64,000 nt of DNA, from NCBI GenBank assembly GCA_045805565.1, contig JBJMKZ010000039.1, positions 1 through 64,000 of the forward strand, given 5' to 3'. Shown piece by piece: positions 41,909 to 50,306 of this stretch; position 1 is the first letter of the stretch; every line of letters begins with the position of its first letter. The notes under the pieces were generated by a model. The model saw only the letters and a list, made by a program, of their open reading frames with translations, searched no databases and was not told where the DNA came from. The stretch comes from DATAEY01 sp045805565 (GTDB lineage: Bacteria > Actinomycetota > Thermoleophilia > Solirubrobacterales > Solirubrobacteraceae). Both the position numbers and the translations under genes were made by a program.

Positions 41909-43051
41909 TCAGGCCGCCAGCTCCTCCAGCAGCCGCTCGCGCTCCCGCGTGGAGGCGAACAGGAACCGGTGGATGCGGCGCAGCCCGTCGATGTCGTGGA
42001 CGTCCTCGTCGAGGTAGGGAACTTCGACGATCCGGTCGTCGTCGAGCTGGGCGGCGAGCCGGGCGATGTTGCGCTGGTCGCGGCGGGCGAGCACCTGGTA
42101 GTCACGGAAATTGTCGGCGATCCTCCGGGCCAGCGATTCGCCCAGCTCGGCGGAGAGCGCCTCCGCCACGGCTTCGGGGTCGCCCTCGGCCTCGCGGTGA
42201 TGCACGCGATTAACGATCACCCCGCCGAACGGCATGCGGGCCGCCTTGAGCTTGCGCCAGAAGAAGATCGCCTCGTCGATCGGCTCGCGCTCGGGCGAGG
42301 TGACCAGCAGGAAGACGGTGCCGGGATCGGCCAGGAGCCGGTCCACCGCGATGGCGCGCTGGCGAAAGCCGCCGATGAGGCCGCCCAGGGAGCGGAAGAA
42401 CCCCGACACGTCCTCCAGGAGGTCGATGCCGGTCACCCGCCGCAGGATGGAGAACATCATCCCGGTGCCCCGGCCGACCACCCGGGTGGCGAAGCCGGTC
42501 GGCCGCAGGAACATCCTCAGTGCCCGCCCCTCCAGGAAGCGGGTCAGCCGGTCCGGCGCGTCGAGGAAGTCGAGCGCGTTGCGCGAGGGCGGGGTGTCGA
42601 GGACGAGGAGGTCGAAGCCGCCCTCCCGGTGCAGGTCGTAGAGCTTGGACATGGCGGTGTACTCCTGCGAGCCGGCGACCGCGTCGGAGAGCTGCTGGTA
42701 GATGCGGTTGGCGAGGATCTCCTCCCGGGTGGAGGCGTCCGGCGCCAGCCGCTCGATCACCTCGTCGAACGTGCGCTTGGCGTCGAGCATCATCGCCCAC
42801 AGCTCGCCTCTCATCTCGACCCCTGCCTCGCCGAAGCGCTGCGGCTCGACCAACCGCGGCTCGTTGCCCAGCGTCTCGAGCCCCAGCGAGTCGGCCAGCC
42901 GCCGGGCGGGATCGATGGTGACCACCGCCACCCTCGCGCCCCGGGCCGCCATCCCCATCGCGATCGCCGCGGCGGTCGTGGTCTTGCCCACGCCGCCCGA
43001 CCCGCCGCAGACGCAGACCCGCTTGCCCTCGAGCACCTCGCCGACGTTCAT
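41909..43051 (-). CDS. ArsA family (GET3-like) ATPase
   Basis: 380 residues. The deviant Walker A GGSGGVGKTT is at 16-25, switch I VTIDPARRLADSLGL follows and FDLLVLDTPPSRNALDFL is Walker B/switch II. It is a single-domain protein, as in actinobacterial ArsA/tail-anchor chaperone homologues; an arsenic operon is not present. A -10 TACGCT (43060-43065, minus strand) lies 8 nt before ATG 43051. Divergent from the ParA gene. Confidence 0.9.
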   Translation of the reverse strand: MNVGEVLEGKRVCVCGGSGGVGKTTTAAAIAMGMAARGARVAVVTIDPARRLADSLGLETLGNEPRLVEPQRFGEAGVEMRGELWAMMLDAKRTFDEVIERLAPDASTREEILANRIYQQLSDAVAGSQEYTAMSKLYDLHREGGFDLLVLDTPPSRNALDFLDAPDRLTRFLEGRALRMFLRPTGFATRVVGRGTGMMFSILRRVTGIDLLEDVSGFFRSLGGLIGGFRQRAIAVDRLLADPGTVFLLVTSPEREPIDEAIFFWRKLKAARMPFGGVIVNRVHHREAEGDPEAVAEALSAELGESLARRIADNFRDYQVLARRDQRNIARLAAQLDDDRIVEVPYLDEDVHDIDGLRRIHRFLFASTRERERLLEELAA

Positions 43052-43073
43052 CGTATGTGAGCGTAGTCGCGGC

Positions 43074-43092
43074 GGCCGGCGTGACGCCGGCC
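43074..43092. repeat. Perfect inverted repeat between arsA-like and parA-like genes
   Basis: GGCCGGCG (43074-43081) and CGCCGGCC (43085-43092) flank TGA. It sits in a 118-bp divergent promoter region, so an operator or transcript hairpin is possible. No parS-like sequence was seen. Confidence 0.4.
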
Positions 43093-43169
43093 AGCCGCGA
43101 GAAGGAATCGCGCGCGGTCTTACGAATAGTGGCGCGTATGGGAGTCCCCAACGCGCATGGGAGCCAGCC

Positions 43170-43940
43170 GTGACCGCCAATCGGGCCCAGGTCATCGCGT
43201 TCGCCAACCAGAAGGGTGGCGTCGCCAAAACGACCACCACCCTCAACGTCGCCGTCGCCTTCGCCGAGAAGGGCCACCGCGTCCTCTGCATCGACATGGA
43301 CCCCCAGGGCAATCTGACCATGTCGCAGGGCATCGATCCGGACACCGTCGAGCGGTCGATGTACGACGTCCTCGTCCATCACCTCTCGATCCGCGAGGTG
43401 ATCCGCAAGCGCGAGGTCGACGTGGCCTGCGCGTCGATCGACCTGGCTGGAGCCGAGATCGCGATGTCCACGCAGATCGGCCGCGAGCGGTCGCTGGAGA
43501 AGGCGCTGGCGCCCGTGCTCGAGGACTACGACTTCATGTGCATCGACACTCCGCCGAGCCTCGGGCTGCTGACGATCAACGCCCTGACGGCGGCTAGCAA
43601 GGTAATCGTCCCCGTCCAATGCGAGTATCTGTCGATGCGCGGGCTGATCCAGCTGCAGAACACCCTCGCCATGATCAGGGAGAACCTGAACCCCGACATC
43701 GAGATAGAGGGAATCCTGCCCACGCTGGTGGACACGCGCACCGTCCACGCCAAGGAGGCGATCGAGATCCTCGAGGAGAATTTCGGCGACCGGGTGTTTG
43801 CTTCTCGCATCCGCAAGACGGTCCGGTTCGCCGAGGCACCGGTGAAGGGCATGTCGGTGCTGAAGTACGATCCCGAGGGGACGGCCGCCCACGCATACCG
43901 CCAGCTGGCGGAGGAGGTTCTCGAGAATGGGAAGCGGTAA
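43170..43940 (+). CDS. ParA/Soj family ATPase
   Basis: 256 residues. Deviant Walker A KGGVAKTTT at 15-23 with the signature Lys15 for sandwich dimers, DMDPQGNLT as switch I and FMCIDTPPSLGLLTI as Walker B. ParA proteins form ATP-dependent gradients on DNA or membrane. No parB or parS is adjacent; instead the gene overlaps ftsZ by 14 nt, suggesting a role in positioning division rather than segregation. Confidence 0.92.
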   Translation: MTANRAQVIAFANQKGGVAKTTTTLNVAVAFAEKGHRVLCIDMDPQGNLTMSQGIDPDTVERSMYDVLVHHLSIREVIRKREVDVACASIDLAGAEIAMSTQIGRERSLEKALAPVLEDYDFMCIDTPPSLGLLTINALTAASKVIVPVQCEYLSMRGLIQLQNTLAMIRENLNPDIEIEGILPTLVDTRTVHAKEAIEILEENFGDRVFASRIRKTVRFAEAPVKGMSVLKYDPEGTAAHAYRQLAEEVLENGKR

Positions 43941-45408
43941 GCGAGCGAGCATGCGCGAGGGTCCCCTGGCCGCCCTCTTCCGCCGCACCGAGGAAGAGGG
44001 GCAGCAGGGCAAGCCGCCCGGCGAGCCCGCCGTGGGCGAGCCGCCGGCGCCGAGCCGGGACGAGCCGCCCGCGCCGGCCGCCCGCGAGCCCGAGCCCCCT
44101 GCCGCGCGCGAGGAGTTCGGCCCCGAGCCGTCGGCCCCTTCGCCGCGCGACAGGCTGCGGCACGCGTTCTCCTCGGCGATCCCCGAGAACATCCTCGAGC
44201 GCCCGCCGGCGGCCGAGGCGCCCTCGATCCGCGAGAGCTACGTTCCCGGCGCCGCCGAGGACGAGTTCTACTCCCCGCCCCATCCCGCGGGGCTTCCGGT
44301 GCTCCGCGTCGTCGGCGTGGGCGGAGCCGGCGTCAACGCCGTCAACCGGATGGTGGAGGCCGAGCTCGAGGGCGTCGAGTTCGTGGCCATCAACACGGAT
44401 CTGCAGTCACTTGCGCAGTCGGCCGCGCACGTGACGCTGCACATCGGGGCCGAGGTAACCCGCGGGCTGGGATCGGGATCCAACCCCGACCTCGGCCGGC
44501 AGGCCGCGATGGACGAATACGACAGGATCAAGTCGCTGCTCAAGGGAGCCGACATGGTCTTCGTCGCCGCCGGGGCCGGCGGTGGAACCGGCACCGGGGC
44601 GGCTCCCGTGGTGGCTCGCATCGCGCGTGAGCTCGGGGCGTTGACGGTGGGCATCGTGACCAAGCCGTTCGGCTTCGAGGGCGCCCGCCGCCGCGAGCAG
44701 GCCGAGTCCGGAGTCGAGGACCTCGCCGCCGACGTCGACACCCTGATCGTCGTCCCCAACAACCGCCTGCTGTCGGTGCTGGACAAGAACACCTCGATGG
44801 TGCACGCGTTCAAGGTGGCCGACGACGTGCTGCGCCAGGGCGTGCAGGGCATCTCCGACCTGGTCACCCTGCCGGGACTGATCAACCTCGACTTCGCCGA
44901 TGTGCGCACGATCATGCAGGACGCCGGCAACGCCCTCCTGGGCATCGGCATGGGCACCGGCGAGCGCCGCGCGATCGACGCCGCCGAGCAGGCGGTCGCA
45001 TCGCCGCTGCTGGAGACCAGCATGGACGGCGCCCGGTCGATCCTGCTCTCGATCACCGGCGGTCGGGACCTGTCGCTGTGGGAGGTCAACGAGGCGGCCA
45101 AGGCGGTCGCCGAGGCCGCCCATCCCGACGCCAACATCATCTTCGGGGCGATGGTGGACGAGCGGCTCGACGACCCCGTGTGGGTGACGGTGGTCGCCAC
45201 CGGCTACGGCGACGGCACCAGGCGGCGGCGGCTGGATGAGCCCGCCGGCGAGCCCCGGGTCATCCGGGGACGCGACGGCGACGGCCCCCGCGAGCGCGAG
45301 CGGCGGCGCGGGCACGAAGCGGCCGAGCCTTCCGCCCGCCCGACGCCGCGGCGCCGCAGCCTGGGCGTCGAGGAGCTCGACGTGCCCGAGTTCATTCCCA
45401 GAGGCTAG
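43927..45408 (+). CDS. ftsZ: Cell division GTPase FtsZ with long N-terminal extension
   Basis: 493 residues. The GTPase domain starts near 125 (VLRVVGVGGAGVNAVNRMV); the tubulin signature GAGGGTGTGAA is near 216-226; the T7 loop NLDFADVRTIM is intact. The C-terminal tail ends VEELDVPEFIPRG, the usual FtsA/SepF-binding peptide. Unlike most FtsZ, about 110 residues of Pro/Glu-rich disordered sequence plus a helical DRLRHAFSSAIPENILERP stretch precede the domain. It forms the division ring. The gene is not in a dcw cluster here. A Met at residue 9 (MREGPL) is a possible alternative start. Confidence 0.97.
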   Translation: MGSGKRASMREGPLAALFRRTEEEGQQGKPPGEPAVGEPPAPSRDEPPAPAAREPEPPAAREEFGPEPSAPSPRDRLRHAFSSAIPENILERPPAAEAPSIRESYVPGAAEDEFYSPPHPAGLPVLRVVGVGGAGVNAVNRMVEAELEGVEFVAINTDLQSLAQSAAHVTLHIGAEVTRGLGSGSNPDLGRQAAMDEYDRIKSLLKGADMVFVAAGAGGGTGTGAAPVVARIARELGALTVGIVTKPFGFEGARRREQAESGVEDLAADVDTLIVVPNNRLLSVLDKNTSMVHAFKVADDVLRQGVQGISDLVTLPGLINLDFADVRTIMQDAGNALLGIGMGTGERRAIDAAEQAVASPLLETSMDGARSILLSITGGRDLSLWEVNEAAKAVAEAAHPDANIIFGAMVDERLDDPVWVTVVATGYGDGTRRRRLDEPAGEPRVIRGRDGDGPRERERRRGHEAAEPSARPTPRRRSLGVEELDVPEFIPRG

Positions 45409-45415
45409 GTCCGCC

Positions 45416-46894
45416 ATGCCGGCCCGCGGCGTAGTCGCCGCCGGCCACCCCCGCACCGCCGGCGCGGGCGCCGACGCCCTGCGTTCGGGCGGCAACGCGG
45501 TGGACGCGGCGATCGCCGCCATGCTCGCGTCCCTGGTCGCCGAGCCCGGCCTGACCGGGCTGGGCGGGGGCGGATACATGCTGGTCGCCCAGCCGGGCGG
45601 CGAGGCGACGCTGCTCGACTTCTTCGTCGAGGCGCCGGGGCGCGGCGCCGACGCTTCCCGTCGCGAGGAGCTGGTCCCGATCCCGGTCACCTTCGGTGAC
45701 GTGACCCAGGTGTTCAACGCCGGACCGGCCTCGGTGGGCACCTACGGCGTCCCCGCGGGCGTGTGCGAGGCCGCACGCCGCTTCGGATCCCTTCCCCTGA
45801 GCGATCTCGCCGCGCCGGCCGCCGCCATGGCGCGGGAGGGTGTCGCGCTCAATGCCGAGCAGGCCTACGTGGTTGCCCTGCTGGGCCAGATCGTCACCTC
45901 CACGCCCGAGTGCGCCGCCATCTATGCGCCGCATGGACGCCTGCTGGTCGAGGGCGAGATCATCCGCCAGCCCGAGCTGGGCGACACGCTCGAGCGGCTC
46001 GGACGCGAGGGAGCTGCGCCGTTCTACCGGGGCGACATCGCCAGGGCGGTGGTCGGCTGGCTGGAGCCCCGCGGCGCCATGCTCACCGCGCAGGACCTCG
46101 CGGAGTACCGTGCGATTCCCCGCGAGCCCCTGCACGTTCCCTACCGCGACCGTGAGGTCCTGACCAACCCTCCACCCTCGGCCGGCGGCATCCTGCTCGC
46201 CTACGCGCTCACCGTGCTGGCCCGCTCGGGCGGCCCCCCGACTCCCTCCGCCCTGGTGGAAGCGATGGCCGCCGCCCAGACCGAGCGCACGCCCGAGTTC
46301 CTGGAGGGGCTCGCCGAGGAGGGCTTCGCGGAGCGCTTCGCCGCCCGTCGGCCGGGCTCCACCACCCATATCTCGGTGATCGACGCCGAGGGCCGTGGCT
46401 GCGCGGTCACCTGCTCCAACGGCGAGGGTGCCGGCATCGTGGTGCCCGGCACCGGGATCCACCTCAACAACATGCTGGGTGAGCAGGACCTCAACCCGCT
46501 CGGCTTCCACCGTCATCCGCCCGGCCGCCGCATGCCGAGCATGATGAGCCCCACGGTCATGATGGCGCGCGCAAGCCCCGAGCTGGTGCTCGGAAGCGGC
46601 GGGTCCAACCGCATCCGGTCGGCGATCCTGCAGACGCTGGTGGCGGTCGTCGACGGCCGCCTGCAGGTCGCCGATGCCGTGCGCTCCCCTCGCCTGCACT
46701 TCGAGGACGGGGTGCTCTACGCCGAGCCGGCGGCGGATCTCAGCGGCCTGGAGCGCGCGGGCCACGCGATCTCCCGATTCCGGGAGCTGAACCTGTTCTT
46801 CGGCGGCGTGCACGCGGTGAGGCGCGATCCCGAGACCGGCGAGCTGGCCGGCGGCGGCGACCCCCGTCGCGGCGGGTCGGTGGTGATCGCGTGA
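45416..46894 (+). CDS. Gamma-glutamyltransferase family protein
   Basis: 492 residues. The autoprocessing/nucleophile site GSTTHISV puts Thr316 first in the small subunit; GLGGGGYMLV and GSGGSNRIRSAILQ are other family blocks. No signal peptide is present, so it is probably cytoplasmic, unlike most GGTs. It may cleave gamma-glutamyl compounds, including precursors in thiol metabolism. Starts 8 nt after ftsZ and overlaps the next gene as GTGA. Confidence 0.88.
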   Translation: MPARGVVAAGHPRTAGAGADALRSGGNAVDAAIAAMLASLVAEPGLTGLGGGGYMLVAQPGGEATLLDFFVEAPGRGADASRREELVPIPVTFGDVTQVFNAGPASVGTYGVPAGVCEAARRFGSLPLSDLAAPAAAMAREGVALNAEQAYVVALLGQIVTSTPECAAIYAPHGRLLVEGEIIRQPELGDTLERLGREGAAPFYRGDIARAVVGWLEPRGAMLTAQDLAEYRAIPREPLHVPYRDREVLTNPPPSAGGILLAYALTVLARSGGPPTPSALVEAMAAAQTERTPEFLEGLAEEGFAERFAARRPGSTTHISVIDAEGRGCAVTCSNGEGAGIVVPGTGIHLNNMLGEQDLNPLGFHRHPPGRRMPSMMSPTVMMARASPELVLGSGGSNRIRSAILQTLVAVVDGRLQVADAVRSPRLHFEDGVLYAEPAADLSGLERAGHAISRFRELNLFFGGVHAVRRDPETGELAGGGDPRRGGSVVIA

Positions 46895-47295
46895 GGCGCA
46901 CCGCCCTGGCGGTTGTCGCCGCGTGCCTGGCGGCGGGCTGCGGCGCGCGCGCGCCCGACCTGCTGCTCATCCAGCGCAGCGGCTCGATCCCGGGGGCCCG
47001 GCTGGAGCTCGAGATCTCCGACGACGGGACGGTCCGCTGCAACCGCGGCGCCCGGCGACGCATGAGCGACAGCCAGCTCCTGAGCGCGCGCGCGGCCGAG
47101 CGGGGCCTCGAGCGTCCCGCGTCCCGGCACCTCGCCCTCCCGCCCGGCCGCAACGCCGTCCTCTCCTACCGGGTCCTGCTCTCCGACGGCAGCGTGTCCT
47201 TCAGCGACACCTCGCCCCGACTGCCGGGCTCGCTGCTGGCGCTGCAGGCGCTCACCCGGTCGGTGGCGACGCGGACCTGCGGCTTGCCGCGCTGA
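46891..47295 (+). CDS. Small lipoprotein of unknown function
   Basis: 134 residues. Lipobox LAAGC with Cys17 for lipid anchoring. The mature part has beta-strand patterns (ARLELEISDDGTVRCNRG, YRVLLSDGSVSFSD) and two more Cys at the ends. No family recognised. GTG overlaps the gamma-glutamyltransferase stop, which suggests the two work together. Confidence 0.7.
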   Translation: MRRTALAVVAACLAAGCGARAPDLLLIQRSGSIPGARLELEISDDGTVRCNRGARRRMSDSQLLSARAAERGLERPASRHLALPPGRNAVLSYRVLLSDGSVSFSDTSPRLPGSLLALQALTRSVATRTCGLPR

Positions 47296-47298
47296 CGG

Positions 47299-47922
47299 CT
47301 ACCCGAAGCGCACCTTGCCATTCGAGCGGGCCCGCGTCTGGGCGCGCTCGACGAACTTCAGCCGCCTGGCGGCGGCGCGGAACAGCCGGGTCACCAGCCG
47401 CAGCCGGGCGTTCTCCGAGCGCAGGTCGAGCAGCCCCTGCTTGGCCTCGAGCCCGAAGTCGACCGTGGCCGCCATCTCGTACGCGCTCATGGCGGCGAGC
47501 TTGTCGTCGTCGGGCCGTTCGTCGGTGGCCTGCTCGACCAGGTCCGCGTAGATCTCGTGCGCTTCCTGGAGCGCAGCCGGGTCCGGCTGCTCGGACTTCT
47601 CCTCCAGGAATTCCACCTCGCCGGCCGGGTAGGGCAGCTCCTCCTGGCGCTCGACGATCTTGAACGGGCGGGTGCCGCGGGTGAGGATGTTCATGCGCCC
47701 GTCCTCCATGCGCTGGAGGACCTCGGAGACCTCGCATGCGCACCCGATCGGTCGCAGCCCCTCGTCCGAGAGCCAGACGATTCCGAACTCGGACTGGTCC
47801 TCCAGGCACTCGCCGATCATCGTCTTGTAGCGCGCCTCGAAGATGTGAAGCGGAATCGTCTCGCTCGGCAGCGCGACGAGGCCGAGCGGGAACAGCGGAA
47901 AGTCGCGCCGGCGTTCGGGCAC
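47299..47922 (-). CDS. LON peptidase substrate-binding (Lon N) domain protein
   Basis: 207 residues. FPLFPLGLVALPSETIPLHI, FEARYKTMIGECLED and GCACEVSEVLQRMEDGRMNI form the Lon N domain; there is no ATPase or protease domain. The rest is helical. It may bind unfolded proteins. GTG 47922 is set by a -10 TAGACT (47929-47934, minus strand) 6 nt upstream. Convergent with the lipoprotein gene with 3 bp between. Confidence 0.88.
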   Translation of the reverse strand: MPERRRDFPLFPLGLVALPSETIPLHIFEARYKTMIGECLEDQSEFGIVWLSDEGLRPIGCACEVSEVLQRMEDGRMNILTRGTRPFKIVERQEELPYPAGEVEFLEEKSEQPDPAALQEAHEIYADLVEQATDERPDDDKLAAMSAYEMAATVDFGLEAKQGLLDLRSENARLRLVTRLFRAAARRLKFVERAQTRARSNGKVRFG

Positions 47923-47997
47923 GGCGCAAGTCTATGTACGCACCAATCCACCCGTCGGCGCGTGCAGGCCGTGCTCGATGCGGGTAGAGCCCGGGCG

Positions 47998-48891
47998 ATG
48001 AACGAGGTCTCGAGGGTGGCGGTGCTGGGGACCGGGATCATCGGCGCACCGATGGCGCGCAACCTGCGCGGCGCCGGGCTCGAGGTTCGGGCCTGGAATC
48101 GAACCCGGGCCAAGGCGGAGGCGCTGCGGGAGGACGGGGTCGAGGTCGCCGACAGCCCGGACGACGCCGTTGCCGGCGCCGACGCGGTGGTGACGATGCT
48201 GGCGGACGGGCCCGTCGTCGAGCGGGTCATGACCGACGGCGGCGCGCTTGCCGCCATGGACGGCGACGCGGTGTGGATCCAGACCAGCACGGTGGGGATC
48301 AAGGCGGTCGGTCGGCTCGCCCGGCTCGCCGACCAACGCGGCGTCGAGTTCGTGGACGCGCCGGTGCTGGGCACCCGCCAGCCGGCGGAGGCGGGCGAGC
48401 TCATCGTGCTGGCCGCCGGACCCGAGCAGCTGCGAGACCGCTGCCAGCCGGTGTTCGACGCCATCGGCGCCCACACCCGCTGGCTCGACGGGGTTGGCAC
48501 GGCCAGCCGGTTCAAGGTCGTCCTCAACAGCTGGATCGTCGGCCTGGTGGAGACGCTGGCCGAGACGATCGGCCTGGCGCGCGCGCTGGAGGTGGAGCCG
48601 ACCGCGTTCCTGTCGGCCGTGGAGGGCGGACCGCTCGACTGCGGGTACGCCCAGATCAAGGGCAAGGCGATGGCGCAGGAGACGTTCGAGCCGCCCTCGT
48701 TCCCGCTCGAGCTCGCCGCCAAGGACGCGCGCCTCGTGCTGGAGGCCGCGCGCGAGGCGGGGCTCTCCCTGCCGCTGGTCCGGGCGACCTGCTCCCAGTT
48801 CGAACGGGCGATCGAGCAGGGTCACGCCCGCGAGGACCTGGCCGCCACCTACTGGGCCAGCCGTCCGGGGACGCGGGCGACCACCGCCTAG
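47998..48891 (+). CDS. NAD(P)-dependent beta-hydroxyacid dehydrogenase
   Basis: 297 residues. Rossmann GTGIIGAPMARNL at 11-23, substrate-binding FVDAPVLGT, catalytic Lys173 in SRFKVVLN with Asn177. Family includes 3-hydroxyisobutyrate and tartronate semialdehyde reductases. Substrate undetermined. No clear SD or -10 was recognised before ATG 47998. Confidence 0.88.
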   Translation: MNEVSRVAVLGTGIIGAPMARNLRGAGLEVRAWNRTRAKAEALREDGVEVADSPDDAVAGADAVVTMLADGPVVERVMTDGGALAAMDGDAVWIQTSTVGIKAVGRLARLADQRGVEFVDAPVLGTRQPAEAGELIVLAAGPEQLRDRCQPVFDAIGAHTRWLDGVGTASRFKVVLNSWIVGLVETLAETIGLARALEVEPTAFLSAVEGGPLDCGYAQIKGKAMAQETFEPPSFPLELAAKDARLVLEAAREAGLSLPLVRATCSQFERAIEQGHAREDLAATYWASRPGTRATTA

Positions 48892-48935
48892 CCGCGGTGG
48901 GCCCCGCCGGAACACGGGCGGTATAAGAGCGGGCC

Positions 48936-50297
48936 GTGCCGGTCACCTGGACCAACTGGACGGGCCAGCAGCGCTGCGCGCCCGAGGCGCTGGTGCGGCC
49001 GGCGAGCGAGTCGGAGGTGGCGGCGGCGGTGGGACGAGCGCGGGAGCGCGGGCTTGGCGTGCGGGCGGTCGGCAGCGGACACTCGTTCACCGACATCGCG
49101 TGCACCGACGGGGTGATGCTCGACCTCTCGGGAATGGACCGGGTGCTCGACCACGACTCGAGCAGCGGGGTGGTGCGGGTGCAGGCCGGGATCTCGATCA
49201 ACGCGCTGGGCCGCGCGCTGGAGGAGCGGGGCCTCGCCCTCGAGAATCAGGGCGACATCGACCGTCAGACCCTGGCGGGCGCGGCGGCCACCGCCACCCA
49301 CGGGACCGGCGTCCGGTTCGCCAACCTGTCGTCGCGCATCGAGGCGGTCCGCATGGTGACCGGCGAGGGCGAGCTGGTCGAGGTCTCGGAGGAGTCGGAC
49401 CGCGAGACGCTCCTGGCGGCCCGGGTGGGCCTCGGAACCGTGGGCGTCGTCACCGAGGTCACGCTGCGCGCCGTGCCCCTGTTCACCGTCCGCCGTGTGG
49501 ACGACCCGCGCCCGCTGCGCGACACGCTCGACGCCGTGGACGAGCTCGTCGAGACGAGCGACCACTTCGAGCTGTGGGTGTTCCCGCATTCCGACGTCGC
49601 CCTAACCCGCACCAGCCAGCGCATCGACGCGCCGCCACGGTCGGGGGACCGGCGAAGGCTGTGGGTGCAGGAGGCCCTGCTCGAGAACGCGCTGCTGGAG
49701 GCCATCTGCCGCGTCGGGCGTGCGGCGCCGCCGTTGATTCCGAGCCTGAATCGAGCCATCCCCCGTCTAGCCTCGCGCTCGACGAAGGTCGATCGCAGCT
49801 GGCGCGTGTACGCCAGCCGGCGCAGCGTCCGCTTCACCGAGATGGAGTACGCGATCCCACGCGAGCACGGGCGCGAGGCGCTCGAGCGCGTCCTGGAGCT
49901 CGTGCACCGCAGGCGCCTGCCGGTCAACTTCCCGGTCGAGTTCCGATTCGTCGCCGGGGACGACGCCTTCCTGTCCACCGCGTACGGGCGGGACACCTGC
50001 TACATCGCCGTGCATCAGTTCCGCGGCATGGAGTACGAGACCTATTTCCGGGCGGTGGAGCGGATCATGGACGACTACGGCGGCCGGCCGCACTGGGGAA
50101 AGCGCCACTACCAGTCGGCCGCCACGCTGGCGCCCCGCTACCCCGCGTGGGAGCGCTTCCAGGCGGTGCGGGCGCGCCTGGACCCCGGCGGGGTGTTCGC
50201 CAACGACTACACCCGCCGCGTCCTGGGACCGGTGGCGGGCGGCGACGGCGGCCTGGATGACCGATCCGCAGACCACGCGCACGCGGCCGCGGAATAG
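48936..50297 (+). CDS. FAD-binding sugar-lactone oxidase (D-arabinono-1,4-lactone oxidase family)
   Basis: 453 residues. PCMH FAD domain: VGSGHSFTDI at about 46-55 and AATATHGTG; then the ALO domain with HWGKRHYQ, whose Lys is catalytic in relatives. Oxidises a sugar or sugar lactone. Position of a flavin-linking His cannot be confirmed; GHSF lacks the covalent-type His context. -10 TATAAG (48922-48927) ends 8 nt before GTG 48936. Confidence 0.88.
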   Translation: MPVTWTNWTGQQRCAPEALVRPASESEVAAAVGRARERGLGVRAVGSGHSFTDIACTDGVMLDLSGMDRVLDHDSSSGVVRVQAGISINALGRALEERGLALENQGDIDRQTLAGAAATATHGTGVRFANLSSRIEAVRMVTGEGELVEVSEESDRETLLAARVGLGTVGVVTEVTLRAVPLFTVRRVDDPRPLRDTLDAVDELVETSDHFELWVFPHSDVALTRTSQRIDAPPRSGDRRRLWVQEALLENALLEAICRVGRAAPPLIPSLNRAIPRLASRSTKVDRSWRVYASRRSVRFTEMEYAIPREHGREALERVLELVHRRRLPVNFPVEFRFVAGDDAFLSTAYGRDTCYIAVHQFRGMEYETYFRAVERIMDDYGGRPHWGKRHYQSAATLAPRYPAWERFQAVRARLDPGGVFANDYTRRVLGPVAGGDGGLDDRSADHAHAAAE

Positions 50298-50306
50298 GTC
50301 GTCCCG

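Noticed and set aside
43052..43169. parS-like centromere next to the ParA gene
   Set aside because: No sequence like the 16-bp parS palindrome was found; no parB is adjacent.
42210..44192. A long minus-strand frame across ArsA, ParA and ftsZ
   Set aside because: All three have convincing proteins in other frames; the frame has no recognisable domain.
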